Below are positions 10,972 through 20,485 of a stretch of DNA of 64,000 nucleotides, one piece after another. Below the pieces are notes generated by a model. It worked only from the letters and a program-made list of their open reading frames with translations. It ran no database searches and was not told the origin of the DNA. The position numbers were made by a program, and so were the translations under genes. The number at the start of each line of letters is the position of its first letter. Position 1 is the first letter of the stretch. Origin of the DNA: Oceanospirillaceae bacterium. GTDB lineage: Bacteria; Pseudomonadota; Gammaproteobacteria; Pseudomonadales; Balneatricaceae. The stretch covers positions 19,793 to 83,792 of the forward strand of contig NYZU01000022.1 in NCBI GenBank assembly GCA_002686055.1, written 5' to 3'.

Positions 10972-12495
10972 ATGCCCAGTCGTTATATCAAAAAAATCCT
11001 CGCTGCCAATATCTATGATTTGGCCAAGGAAACGCCAGTAGATCGAGCTAAAGGTTTATCCACTAGATTGCAAAATAATGTGCTTATTAAGCGTGAGGAT
11101 TTGCAACCGGTATTCTCGTTTAAACTGCGCGGTGCCTATAACTGCTTACAGAATTTATCCCCAGCGGAACAGGCTTTAGGCGTGGTAACGGCTTCAGCTG
11201 GTAACCATGCCCAAGGCTTAGCCTTGGCGGCTCAGCATATGGGTGTGGCGGCAACCATTGTGATGCCCAGAACAACCCCTGAAATTAAGGTCAATGCTGT
11301 ACGTTCTTTTGGTGCCACAGTAGTGCTACAAGGCGATAGCTTTCCAGAGGCCTATGCCCACTCATTAAAATTAATTGAGGAGCATGGCTATGTGTATGTG
11401 CACCCCTTTGATAATGATGATGTGATTGCTGGCCAAGGCACCGTTGCTGTTGAGTTAATTCGTCAAATTCCCGAAATGCATGCGGTATTTATACCCGTTG
11501 GTGGCGGCGGCTTGATGGCAGGTATGGCGGTGTATTTAAAATACCTTAACCCAGATATTAAAGTGATCGGCGTAGAACCAGAAGACGCGGCTTGCTTAAA
11601 AGCTGCGCTAGAAGCCGGGGAACGGGTAGTGCTGCCAGAAATTGGCCTCTTCGCTGATGGTGTGGCAGTGGCCCAAATCGGTGAGCGCAATTTCGCCATA
11701 GCTAAGGATTTTGTGGATGATGTTATTACCGTTACCACAGATGAAATGTGTGCCGCGATAAAAGATTTGTATGACGATACCAGAGCTATTACGGAACCAG
11801 CTGGTGCCTGCTCCGTGGCTGGATTAAAAAAATATGTTGCTCAACAACAAGTCGCAGACCAAAATCTGGTGGCTATTGCCAGCGGTGCCAATGTGAACTT
11901 TGACCGTTTACGGCACGTTGCCGAGCGGGCAGAAATAGGCGAGCAGCGAGAAGCCATTATTGCGGCCATGATTCCTGAACGTCCAGGAAGTTTTAAAACC
12001 TTCTGTCAGGCTTTAGGCAACCGCAATGTCACCGAGTTTAATTATCGTTATGCTGATCAGCAAAGTGCACAAGTATTTGTGGGTGTGCAATTAATGGCCA
12101 ATGGTGGAGGTCGTGACGAGCTATTGGCAGAATTATCCGCTGCAGATATCCAAGCCCAAGATCTTAGTGATAATGAGATGGCTAAGATCCATATTCGTTA
12201 TATGGTTGGTGGCCATGCCAAGGTCAATGATGAAGCAGTCTATCGCTTTACTTTTCCTGAGCGTCCAGGTGCCTTGCTAAATTTCTTAGATAAGCTAGGC
12301 CACAACTGGAATATAACCATGTTTCATTACCGTAATCATGGTAATGCTTATGGTAGGGTGCTGGTTGGTTTGCAGGTCGCACCAGACGATAAAGCCCGTC
12401 TTATGGGTTACCTAGAAGAACTAGGGTATGCATTCCACGAAGAAACGGAAAATCCTGCCTATCAGCTGTTTTTGAGCCCTTCTGCGGTAGACTAA
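10972..12495 (+). CDS. ilvA: Threonine ammonia-lyase, biosynthetic
   Basis: PLP motif SFKLRGAYNCL; two C-terminal ACT-like domains; 507 aa. Confidence 0.96.
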   Translation: MPSRYIKKILAANIYDLAKETPVDRAKGLSTRLQNNVLIKREDLQPVFSFKLRGAYNCLQNLSPAEQALGVVTASAGNHAQGLALAAQHMGVAATIVMPRTTPEIKVNAVRSFGATVVLQGDSFPEAYAHSLKLIEEHGYVYVHPFDNDDVIAGQGTVAVELIRQIPEMHAVFIPVGGGGLMAGMAVYLKYLNPDIKVIGVEPEDAACLKAALEAGERVVLPEIGLFADGVAVAQIGERNFAIAKDFVDDVITVTTDEMCAAIKDLYDDTRAITEPAGACSVAGLKKYVAQQQVADQNLVAIASGANVNFDRLRHVAERAEIGEQREAIIAAMIPERPGSFKTFCQALGNRNVTEFNYRYADQQSAQVFVGVQLMANGGGRDELLAELSAADIQAQDLSDNEMAKIHIRYMVGGHAKVNDEAVYRFTFPERPGALLNFLDKLGHNWNITMFHYRNHGNAYGRVLVGLQVAPDDKARLMGYLEELGYAFHEETENPAYQLFLSPSAVD

Positions 12496-12500
12496 AATGG

Positions 12501-13829
12501 CTAAGTAGGTAGTCGCAAGGTGACCTCTAAGCCGCCTTGGGGTCGATTACAGGCAGAAATGGAGCCGCCCTGACTGCGCATGGATTGCTCGGCAATGGCC
12601 ATCCCAATACCATAGCCCCCAGCCTGTTGGTTGCGACTTTCATCGACTCGGAAAAAGGGTTCAAACAGATTTGCCAATGCTGACTCTGGAACCCCAGGAC
12701 CATCGTCGGCAATTGCAATATCAACCCAACCCTTTGTACGTTGCACCTGAATATATACCTTGCCCTTGTCACCCGTATACCGTATGGCGTTACGGATAAT
12801 ATTTTCGAGAGCACGAGAGGTGGCTTCGGGATAACCTTGCAAGGTTAATGAAGGGGGTAAATCCAACTTAATTTTGTTTTCATTTTGTGCTTCATAGGTA
12901 GCATCATGAACCACAAGGCGAATAAGTTCGGCAATATCATACTCAGATGCTTCCGGCTGATTTTCACCCTGTTCCAGTCGTAACAAGGTCAAAACTTGGT
13001 CGATCAAGATACTCATGCGATCTATTTCACGCTCAATGCGTTCAATGTCACCTTGGTCTTTGTCTTCCAATTTGCGGGCTAATATTTCTAAGGCAATTTG
13101 CTGACGTGCCAAAGGTGTTCTGAGCTCGTGGGATATATCTCGAAACAAGCGTTGCTGATTGTTAAGCAGCAGGGAGGTACGCTCAGCCATATGGTTAATT
13201 GACTGACCAAGCTGACTTATTTCGTCTTTGCGTGAAAGTACTTTATCTTCCACTCGAGTATCAAACTTACCTCGGGCAAAGGCATTGGTTGTGCGCCTAA
13301 GACTAGCTAGTGGGGTGGTAATTCGCCAAGTAATAAAGGTGGTAAAGAGTGCCACAATAAGTAATGCCGTGGTAACTTGCAGGCCAGGCAGATGCTTTAG
13401 CCAACCCTGGTAGGAGTTATCGGTAAACACGCGGGCAATAAACACATATTTTTCACCACTGGTACTGGAAATACGATAGACCCGCAAACCACGTTTGGTG
13501 CGTTCAATAAAGCGATTAGGTGTTAACGGCAGAGCGAGAGATAACCAGTCTTTGGGCAGATTTACTTTACTAATGGGTCGATTTTGCTCGTCGAGCATAA
13601 AGGCCCTTATATTGTAGCGTTTTTCAATATTTTGGAGCTTTTTGGTTAGTGCTTGATGACCTTTCTGCTCAAAAATATCAGCTGCATCCATAGCCAAGGC
13701 AATAACTTGGTGAGATTCAACAGCCTGCCGGTTTTTGATAATGGTGCCGGTTAAGGCGGCAACTGCGGCCATGGTTATAATTACCGTAAGCCAAAAGAAG
13801 AGGAAGATTTTCCAATACAAACTACGCAT
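12501..13829 (-). CDS. cpxA: Sensor histidine kinase, CpxA-like
   Basis: N-terminal TM, HAMP, H-box FRDISHELRTPLARQQIALE, HATPase GYGIGMAIAEQ; paired with a CpxR-like regulator. Confidence 0.8.
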   Translation of the reverse strand: MRSLYWKIFLFFWLTVIITMAAVAALTGTIIKNRQAVESHQVIALAMDAADIFEQKGHQALTKKLQNIEKRYNIRAFMLDEQNRPISKVNLPKDWLSLALPLTPNRFIERTKRGLRVYRISSTSGEKYVFIARVFTDNSYQGWLKHLPGLQVTTALLIVALFTTFITWRITTPLASLRRTTNAFARGKFDTRVEDKVLSRKDEISQLGQSINHMAERTSLLLNNQQRLFRDISHELRTPLARQQIALEILARKLEDKDQGDIERIEREIDRMSILIDQVLTLLRLEQGENQPEASEYDIAELIRLVVHDATYEAQNENKIKLDLPPSLTLQGYPEATSRALENIIRNAIRYTGDKGKVYIQVQRTKGWVDIAIADDGPGVPESALANLFEPFFRVDESRNQQAGGYGIGMAIAEQSMRSQGGSISACNRPQGGLEVTLRLPT

Positions 13830-13855
13830 GTTAAGCCTTGCAAATTACCAATCGT

Positions 13856-14563
13856 CTAGTTGGCAACATAGAGATAGCCAATGCCACGAACAGTTTTGAT
13901 GCGCGGTTTGCCATCAGCAAAAGGCCCCAGTTTACGGCGTAAGTTACTTAGGTGCATATCAATACTACGATCATATAAAGTCAGCTTACGACCCAATGCT
14001 GACTCAGTTAGTTCTTCTTTGCTGAGAACACTGCCGGCGTTGGCGAGCAGATTTTCTAACAAATTAAATTCGGTACTGGTTAACTCCAGAACTTCTGCAT
14101 CTAAGGTGGCTACTCTGGTGGCAGGATTAAGCTCAATATCATCAGCCTTAACAAGTCCGTTACTAGGGGAAGGCTTAATATCTTCTCGGTCCATATCTAC
14201 CCGTCTTAAAATAGCTTTTATGCGGGCAATAATTTCCCGCGGATTACAGGGCTTGGGTAGGTAGTCATCGGCCCCCATTTCAAAGCCAATAATGCGATCC
14301 ACTTCATCGCCTCGGGCGGTTAGCATCAAGACGGGGGTTTTTTTAGTGTTACGCAGTTGTTTAAGCACTTCTAGCCCATTTACTTTGGGCAACATAATAT
14401 CTAAAACGATGGCGTCGTAATCGTTTTGCAAAGCTTTTTCGATGCCTTCAGCTCCATCGAATGTACTCGTGACAGAGAAATTCTCTAGTTGCAGAAATTC
14501 CGTCAACAACTCATTGAGTTCTTTATCATCTTCAACCAGCAATATCTTGTTGCTTTTGCTCAT
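13856..14563 (-). CDS. cpxR: Response regulator, OmpR family, CpxR-like
   Basis: Receiver domain (DAIVLDIMLPKVNG, GADDYLPKP) and winged helix with LTSTEFNLLENLL, GRKLTLYDRSIDMHLSNLRRKLGP. Confidence 0.85.
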   Translation of the reverse strand: MSKSNKILLVEDDKELNELLTEFLQLENFSVTSTFDGAEGIEKALQNDYDAIVLDIMLPKVNGLEVLKQLRNTKKTPVLMLTARGDEVDRIIGFEMGADDYLPKPCNPREIIARIKAILRRVDMDREDIKPSPSNGLVKADDIELNPATRVATLDAEVLELTSTEFNLLENLLANAGSVLSKEELTESALGRKLTLYDRSIDMHLSNLRRKLGPFADGKPRIKTVRGIGYLYVAN

Positions 14564-14633
14564 CTCGCGACTCCTTGGGGCATAGGCTTATTGTGGCATA
14601 TTTGTGTTCTATTAAGTCGAGTTGCAGAGTTGG

Positions 14634-14648
14634 TTTACGTTTTTTTAC
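14634..14648 (+). promoter_or_regulatory. Exact CpxR-type box between cpxR and the putative sRNA
   Basis: TTTAC-gtttt-TTTAC, the reverse complement of GTAAA-N5-GTAAA; 32 nt before a TATACT -10 hexamer. Confidence 0.7.
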
Positions 14649-14680
14649 GTCATCTTGACACACTCTTGCACTCGTATCCT

Positions 14681-14686
14681 TATACT
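14681..14686 (+). promoter_or_regulatory. Putative -10 element (TATACT) of the cpxR-divergent transcript
   Basis: TATACT; a TTGACA lies at 14655-14660 but with a non-ideal 20-bp spacing, compatible with activator dependence. Confidence 0.5.
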
Positions 14687-14692
14687 AGTAAG

Positions 14693-14848
14693 TCGATCGT
14701 ATTATATTGGCTGGTTCCATTAGATTGGTCAACAAAGTTGTCAAATAGAACTGCCATTAAATAGTTTGTTAGCAGGATTCAATAGTGGGCTATTACTGTA
14801 TTTTATCAGTTGGATGCCTTTTCGCGGGACTTGTTCCCGCTTTTTTTT
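14693..14848 (+). ncRNA. Putative Cpx-activated small RNA (~155 nt)
   Basis: Bounded by a promoter-like sequence and a strong terminator (GCGGGA-cttgt-TCCCGC plus T8) with a U-rich CCTTTTCG just upstream; no convincing ORF. Confidence 0.6.
14823..14848 (+). terminator. Strong intrinsic terminator of the putative sRNA
   Basis: CGCGGGACTTGTTCCCGC followed by TTTTTTTT. Confidence 0.85.
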
Positions 14849-14975
14849 GCCTGTTATTTGATACCGATTCTTACCAAAGGCTTTTGGGTAATTAAAAAAT
14901 AACCAAAGCCTAATGACTTAAGCACTGTTGCTAAAATAATGCGAGTGTTGATTATGTATGACAAGAGGTTAGACA

Positions 14976-15154
14976 GGACTCCCCACAGTTGCGTTTTCGG
15001 TAGTGGCCCTGAACCCGATGGGTTCAAGGTGGAAGAAGCTGTCTGGTAGAAGGCTTTCCGTTGCACGGACATGCGCAGAACCAGTGCGAGCTAATTCCTT
15101 GCTGGTAATATCGGCTCAAGGACGTAACCGAATGTCGCTAACCACAGGGAGTCT
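14976..15154 (-). ncRNA. ssrS: 6S RNA
   Basis: Minus strand has closing stem GACTCCC...GGGAGTC, conserved CCTTGAGCCGATATT and CCTTGAACCCATCGGGTTCA segments; TATAAT upstream (15162-15167); located downstream of zapA. Confidence 0.9.
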
Positions 15155-15328
15155 TGGGCGCATTATAGAGCCCTCAGATTAAGCTTGGCAATAATTTAAT
15201 AGTAAAGGAATTGAAAATTTTTTTGTAACCAAGTGGTTTTAGCTTCAATGAAAAAATTCTGATTACTGTCAGCCATGCAGTTTACTAAATGATTTCTAAA
15301 TACTTTTTTGATGCAGACCTTATCTAAC

Positions 15329-15613
15329 TTAATTTGGATCTAAGTGCTCTTTGACTTTGGTGTCTAATTGGCTCAAAGCAGCTTCTAACACTTGCATCTC
15401 TTTTTGGTTTTGCAGGGACTCGGCACTAAAGTTGAGGGCGGCCATAACGGCCATACGTTCTAATCCGCTGACGCGACCGCTATCCTTGATAGCTTTTAGG
15501 CGTGTATCTAGATTACGCGCCGCCTCGCGCAAGTGTTCTTCCTTACCAACGGGACTGGTGAGGGTATAGCTTTGTTCGAGGATGGTGATTTGCACAGCGA
15601 CATTATCAGTCAT
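15329..15613 (-). CDS. zapA: Cell division protein ZapA
   Basis: MTDNVAVQITILEQSYTLTSPVGKEEHLREAARNLDTRLKAIK; neighbour of 6S RNA. Confidence 0.9.
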   Translation of the reverse strand: MTDNVAVQITILEQSYTLTSPVGKEEHLREAARNLDTRLKAIKDSGRVSGLERMAVMAALNFSAESLQNQKEMQVLEAALSQLDTKVKEHLDPN

Positions 15614-15860
15614 GGCTTTGCTCCTTATTTGAGCCACTTAGTTCGGCATCCAATAAACTTAGCAATTGGGTCATGGTGGCTTCATCTTCAGCACTAAAGC
15701 CAGCTTGATCTTGGTTCTGTTCTGTTAGGGTGGCCAAGGTTTCCTCTTGCTCTGCAGTTTGGTTACGCAAAGTTTGATTTTCCTGCTGAAGTAGCTGGTT
15801 TTGTTTAATCAACTGTTCTACATGTAACACAAGGGAGTGGATATTAGACACGTTAGTCAC
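15606..15860 (-). CDS. Small coiled-coil protein, ZapB-like / TIGR02449-type
   Basis: LIKQNQLLQQENQTLRNQ heptad-rich sequence upstream of and overlapping zapA; GTG start. Confidence 0.7.
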   Translation of the reverse strand: MTNVSNIHSLVLHVEQLIKQNQLLQQENQTLRNQTAEQEETLATLTEQNQDQAGFSAEDEATMTQLLSLLDAELSGSNKEQSHD

Positions 15861-15969
15861 CGCCGGATAAAAAAATAATCTTAATCATTGACTGGCGATG
15901 GGTCAATGGTCGGACACCTTGGATTAATAAGGTATAATCATTGAGTTTATAAATGCCAGAGTTAAAAGT

Positions 15970-16548
15970 ATGTCTGATATGCCCGAATCTGTAACCTATT
16001 GTTTTGACGATTTTGCTGATATGTTCGTTGAATTAAGAGCTTTTGGTACCCCCTCTGAGCTGCATGGTTTAATGTGTGGACAGTTAGCTGCTGGGGTGCG
16101 TTTAGATGCGGATGCTTGGTTAACCATGGTGGTTGCTCATCTTGATGTACAAGAAATTGAAGATGATGATGACAAGGCTGAACTAGTGGGTTTGTATGAA
16201 GGCGCCTTGGGGCAATTAACCGATGGTGGATTTAGTTTTAACCTATTATTACCTGATGACGATACAGAACTAATGGCTAGGGCAGAATCCTTAGGTAGTT
16301 GGTGTAGTGGGTTCTTAGGTGGATTTGGGTTGGCGTTTGATCGTAAGACGCAAAAGTTAACTCCTGAGATTACCGAAACCATGGACGATTTATCACAAAT
16401 TGCCTTAATATCTTTAGATGATGAAGACGATGAGCATGCTGAGCATAATTTGATGGAATTAGTTGAATATGTGCGTATGGCCGCCTTAATGGTCTTTAGT
16501 GAGTTTAATCAGGATGCTGTAAAGCAGCCATCTCCCGCGGTACATTAA
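15970..16548 (+). CDS. UPF0149 (YgfB/YecA) family protein
   Basis: LHGLMCGQLAAG, SLGSWCSGFLGGFGL motifs; upstream of pepP. Confidence 0.85.
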   Translation: MSDMPESVTYCFDDFADMFVELRAFGTPSELHGLMCGQLAAGVRLDADAWLTMVVAHLDVQEIEDDDDKAELVGLYEGALGQLTDGGFSFNLLLPDDDTELMARAESLGSWCSGFLGGFGLAFDRKTQKLTPEITETMDDLSQIALISLDDEDDEHAEHNLMELVEYVRMAALMVFSEFNQDAVKQPSPAVH

Positions 16549-16549
16549 T

Positions 16550-17893
16550 ATGAATATGTTGCACTCCTTGCCTACTACTGAGTATCAGCAGCGCCGTCAG
16601 CAATTGATGGAGCAGTTGCCGGATAACTCGGTGGTTATGGTTTTTGCTGCTGCAGTCAGTGTGCGTAATGGTGATGTTGAGCACGCTTATCGTCAGGATA
16701 GCTATTTTTATTATCTAACAGGTTTTGTAGAGCCTGAATCAGTGCTGCTTTTGCGCCGTTTAGATAACCAGATTGATAGCCTGTTATTGTGTCGTGAAAA
16801 AAACCCATTGCAGGAAACATGGCATGGACGGCGACTTGGTGTGGAAGCTGCCCCTGAGGCATTGCAGTTAAATGCCGCGAAACCCATTAGTGAATTAGAA
16901 TCTGTCTTGGATAGTTGGCTGGATGGTGCTGATTATGTTTATTCTGCCCAAGTTCGAGAAGATGTTAGTCTGCACCTGCAAGCAAGCATTAGTCGCTTAC
17001 GTCGGCGGGTAAGACAGGGATCACAAGTCCCCGCATTTTATGGCGATATTGATAGTGTGCTAGATGAAATGCGGCTGATTAAGTCAGAAGCTGAAGTAGC
17101 GCTTATGGAGCGGGCTGCAGATATAAGTGCCCGTGCTCATCAGCGGCTAATGGAAACTACTCAGCCTGGGGTTATGGAATATCAATTAGCGGCACATTTT
17201 TCCCATGCCTGTAGCATGGAAGGTAGTCGCCGCTTAGCCTATGGCAGTATTGTGGCAGGTGGTGCCAACGCCTGTATTCTGCACTATGAAGACAATAATC
17301 AGGCTTTGCAGGATGGTGATTTGGTATTAATCGATGCCGGCTGTGAATTGGATTATTATGCCTCTGATATTACCCGTACTTTCCCAGTAAATGGGCGTTT
17401 TAGTGAGCCCCAAAAAGCCATTTATAATCTGGTGTTAGAAGCCCTAGAGACGGCCATTGCTGAGGTTAAGGAAGGCGTCCCTGTCAATACTTTGCAAATG
17501 GCGGCGGTTAAAGTCATTACTACAGGTTTGGTGGAGTTTGGCATTTTACAAGGGGATGTCGAACAACTGATTGCTGATGAAGCCTACAAACCCTTTTACT
17601 TACATAATATCGGCCATTGGCTGGGTATGGATGTGCATGATGTCGGTAAATACAAATTGCAGGGTGACTGGCGAGCCCTACAGGCCGGCATGGTTACCAC
17701 TATTGAGCCAGGCATTTATATTCCCATGGATACACCAGATATTGATCCCCAGTGGTTAGGTATAGGGGTGCGCATAGAGGACGATATACTGGTGACCAAA
17801 ACAGGCCATAAAAATCTGACCCGTCAAGTTCCAGTAACTGTGGCAGAGATAGAAAGTTTGATGCAACAAAGCGCCCAGCAGGCGCATAACTAA
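16550..17893 (+). CDS. pepP: Xaa-Pro aminopeptidase
   Basis: VLIDAGCELDYYASDITRTFPVNGRF, HNIGHWLGMDVHDVG metallopeptidase motifs. Confidence 0.95.
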   Translation: MNMLHSLPTTEYQQRRQQLMEQLPDNSVVMVFAAAVSVRNGDVEHAYRQDSYFYYLTGFVEPESVLLLRRLDNQIDSLLLCREKNPLQETWHGRRLGVEAAPEALQLNAAKPISELESVLDSWLDGADYVYSAQVREDVSLHLQASISRLRRRVRQGSQVPAFYGDIDSVLDEMRLIKSEAEVALMERAADISARAHQRLMETTQPGVMEYQLAAHFSHACSMEGSRRLAYGSIVAGGANACILHYEDNNQALQDGDLVLIDAGCELDYYASDITRTFPVNGRFSEPQKAIYNLVLEALETAIAEVKEGVPVNTLQMAAVKVITTGLVEFGILQGDVEQLIADEAYKPFYLHNIGHWLGMDVHDVGKYKLQGDWRALQAGMVTTIEPGIYIPMDTPDIDPQWLGIGVRIEDDILVTKTGHKNLTRQVPVTVAEIESLMQQSAQQAHN

Positions 17894-17897
17894 GTCT

Positions 17898-19178
17898 ATG
17901 CAACAGGCCAATTATGACATTGTTATTGTTGGTGGTGGCCTAGTTGGCACGGCCATGGCCATTGCTGTGGCAGGTATCGCCCAACGTTATCAGTTGAAGA
18001 TCGCCATTATTGATGGGGCTAAGATTAAGTCCTCGGAATCTAAACCTGCCAATAGCCTTGATGGTCGCGCCACAGCACTCGCTCTTGGTAGCCGCAACCT
18101 ACTTGAAAGAGTGGGCGTTTGGTCGGCTCTTGAAGCTTATGCGCAGCCCATTTTTGATATTGATGTTAGTGACCAAGGGCAGCCATTTGGGGTGCAGATG
18201 CAGGCTCAAGAGATGGGCCAAGAAGCATTAGGTTATGTGTTACAGAATGAGCATATGGGCAATGTATTTCGGCAGCAGTTAAGTCAACATTGTGAGGGTT
18301 TGGTAACCTTTATTAATGCAGCGCAAGTGTTGAGTTTGGATAATGCCGTTAAGGATAGCCAGCTAGTTTATGAACACACTCTTGAGGGTGAAACGCAGCA
18401 AGTTGAGGTCACCTGTCAGCTAATTATTATGGCCGATGGCGGACGTTCTAGTTTACGGGCCGACTTAGGCATGCATAGCCACAACAAAAACTATGAGCAG
18501 GTGGCGGTGGTGGTCAATGTGGCTCTGGATAAAGCCCATCAAGGCCTAGCTTGTGAGCGTTTTACGGCTGATGGGCCGATGGCCGTATTGCCCTTATTAC
18601 CAGAACAGGGTCAGTATTATGCAGCCATTGTGTGGACCCAGCCTGCAGATCAGGCAGCAACACTAGCCGCCATGGATGATGAAGAAATGCGCGTTGCATT
18701 GCAGAATCAAATTGGTTTTCGTATGGGTGAGTTTCGCGCTCTTGGTGCGCGCCAGATTTATCCTTTAGCGTTGAGTGTGGCCGAGGAACAGGCACGGCAG
18801 GGTCTGGCCGTGATTGGTAATGCGGCGCATACTTTACACCCTATTGCTGGTCAGGGTTTTAATCTCGCCTTGCGGGGTGTTTTTGCTTTAGCTGAGCAAG
18901 TCTACAAAGCGTGTCAGGAACAAGCACCTCTTGGCGATCTGACTTACTTAAATGCTTTTTTAGCGACCAGCAGTCGAGATCAAAAAATGACGGTGCATGC
19001 CACTGATCAAATTATGCAATTATTTTCCAGTCGCCAAAAGACCTTAACTTGGGGGCGTCAATTAGGCTTACTTGCTATGCAAAATATACCTCTGGCGAAG
19101 ACAGTATTTACCCGCACCGCAATGGGTTTGGATCAACCTTTGGCAGATGTGCTGCCATTACCGGTCAGGCAGGTTTAG
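17898..19178 (+). CDS. ubiH: UbiH-type FAD-dependent ubiquinone biosynthesis hydroxylase
   Basis: FAD motif DIVIVGGGLVGTAMAIAV, GNAAHTLHPIAGQGFNLALR; pepP-ubiH-ubiI synteny. Confidence 0.9.
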   Translation: MQQANYDIVIVGGGLVGTAMAIAVAGIAQRYQLKIAIIDGAKIKSSESKPANSLDGRATALALGSRNLLERVGVWSALEAYAQPIFDIDVSDQGQPFGVQMQAQEMGQEALGYVLQNEHMGNVFRQQLSQHCEGLVTFINAAQVLSLDNAVKDSQLVYEHTLEGETQQVEVTCQLIIMADGGRSSLRADLGMHSHNKNYEQVAVVVNVALDKAHQGLACERFTADGPMAVLPLLPEQGQYYAAIVWTQPADQAATLAAMDDEEMRVALQNQIGFRMGEFRALGARQIYPLALSVAEEQARQGLAVIGNAAHTLHPIAGQGFNLALRGVFALAEQVYKACQEQAPLGDLTYLNAFLATSSRDQKMTVHATDQIMQLFSSRQKTLTWGRQLGLLAMQNIPLAKTVFTRTAMGLDQPLADVLPLPVRQV

Positions 19179-19179
19179 T

Positions 19180-20454
19180 ATGGCTGACAAGCAAGAGCAG
19201 GTGCAGCAGACACCACCACACTTTCCCGTCGTTATTGTTGGTGCTGGGATGGTGGGTGCAGCATTGGCCTGTGCCTTACAAGATGTAGGCATCGATTGCT
19301 TGGTGTTGGAAGCAGGGGCTCTCAATCAGCAAGCAGATTGGTCAGCAGATGATGTAGATCCACGGGTATCAGCTATTAGTTTAGCTTCGCAAAATGTCTT
19401 AAATCATATTGGTGCATGGCCACGCATAGAAGCTATGGCGCGTTTGCAGGATTACCAAAGTATGTATGTTTGGGATGCTTGTGGTACTGGTCATATTGCC
19501 TTTAGTGCTGGTGAGCAGCACCTGTCTAATTTAGGCCATATTGTGGAAAATAAAACCATTACTACCGCTTTGCATCAGGAACTGGCAGAGCGTGGTATCG
19601 AGGTCTGGTCAGCTGTGCAATTGCAGGATATTAGCCCCCAATCCCAATCACCACGTCATGTGAACTTGGCTGATAGTCGTGTGGTTACTACTGATTTGGT
19701 TGTCGGAGCAGATGGCGCTAATTCGAAAGTGAGGCAGTTATCTGGCTTAGCTACCCGTGAGTGGGATTATCCCCATCATGGTTTGGTTACCCGCGTTGCC
19801 CTTGAACAAGGCCATGCAAATACCGCTTGGCAGCGTTTTACAGAAGATGGTATTTTGGCTTTCTTGCCTTTGCGGTCACCGGCTGATGCCACAGCGGGCA
19901 GTTATTGTTCTATTGTATGGTCCATGCCAGCCATGGCGGCTAAAGCCCATGCCGAGATGCCAGATGAGGCTTTCTGTGCAGCTTTAGAAAGGGCTTTTGA
20001 GGGGCGTTTGGGTAAAGTCTTAGGCACCGATGCACGTTATGTATTCCCGCTGCGTCAGCGCCATGCGAAACGCTATTATCAGCCGGGCCTGGTGGTTGTT
20101 GGTGATGCTGCTCATACTATCCATCCCTTGGCTGGACAGGGGGTTAATCTGGGCTTTCTTGATGTGGCGGCTTTGGTGCAAACGCTGCAAGAGGCTCAGC
20201 ACAATAGACAGTCCCTTGGCGATACTGCCGTATTAAATATTTACCAGCACAGGCGCCAAGGGGATAATCTACGTATGATGGCCTTGATGGAAAGTTTTGC
20301 TCGGTTGTTTGGTAATCAACATCCCTTATTGAGTTTGGTGCGTAATCAAGCTATGCGCTCTATGCAGACCCTAAAACCCATTAAACAACACTTGGCACAA
20401 GAAGCTTTGGGGGTGGGTAAGCATTTGCCACCTTTAGCCCAGCGTTCGGCTTAA
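19180..20454 (+). CDS. ubiI: UbiI/VisC-family FAD-dependent hydroxylase
   Basis: PVVIVGAGMVGAALACAL, DPRVSAIS, GHIVENKTI, GDAAHTIHPLAGQGVNLGF; ATG at 19180. Confidence 0.85.
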   Translation: MADKQEQVQQTPPHFPVVIVGAGMVGAALACALQDVGIDCLVLEAGALNQQADWSADDVDPRVSAISLASQNVLNHIGAWPRIEAMARLQDYQSMYVWDACGTGHIAFSAGEQHLSNLGHIVENKTITTALHQELAERGIEVWSAVQLQDISPQSQSPRHVNLADSRVVTTDLVVGADGANSKVRQLSGLATREWDYPHHGLVTRVALEQGHANTAWQRFTEDGILAFLPLRSPADATAGSYCSIVWSMPAMAAKAHAEMPDEAFCAALERAFEGRLGKVLGTDARYVFPLRQRHAKRYYQPGLVVVGDAAHTIHPLAGQGVNLGFLDVAALVQTLQEAQHNRQSLGDTAVLNIYQHRRQGDNLRMMALMESFARLFGNQHPLLSLVRNQAMRSMQTLKPIKQHLAQEALGVGKHLPPLAQRSA

Positions 20455-20485
20455 TCTATTTTTTACCCCTTTTTGGAACCTATTT

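Noticed and set aside
14707-14748. Short TTG-start ORF inside the candidate sRNA
   Set aside because: Only ~13 codons, no Shine-Dalgarno; a small peptide cannot be excluded but is unsupported.
14489-14764. 91-aa plus-strand ORF crossing the cpxR 5' end and the candidate sRNA
   Set aside because: Most of it is antisense to cpxR or upstream of the predicted promoter; no protein-like features, so it does not explain the promoter-terminator unit.
14854-15072. 72-aa minus-strand ORF
   Set aside because: Overlaps 6S RNA; spurious.
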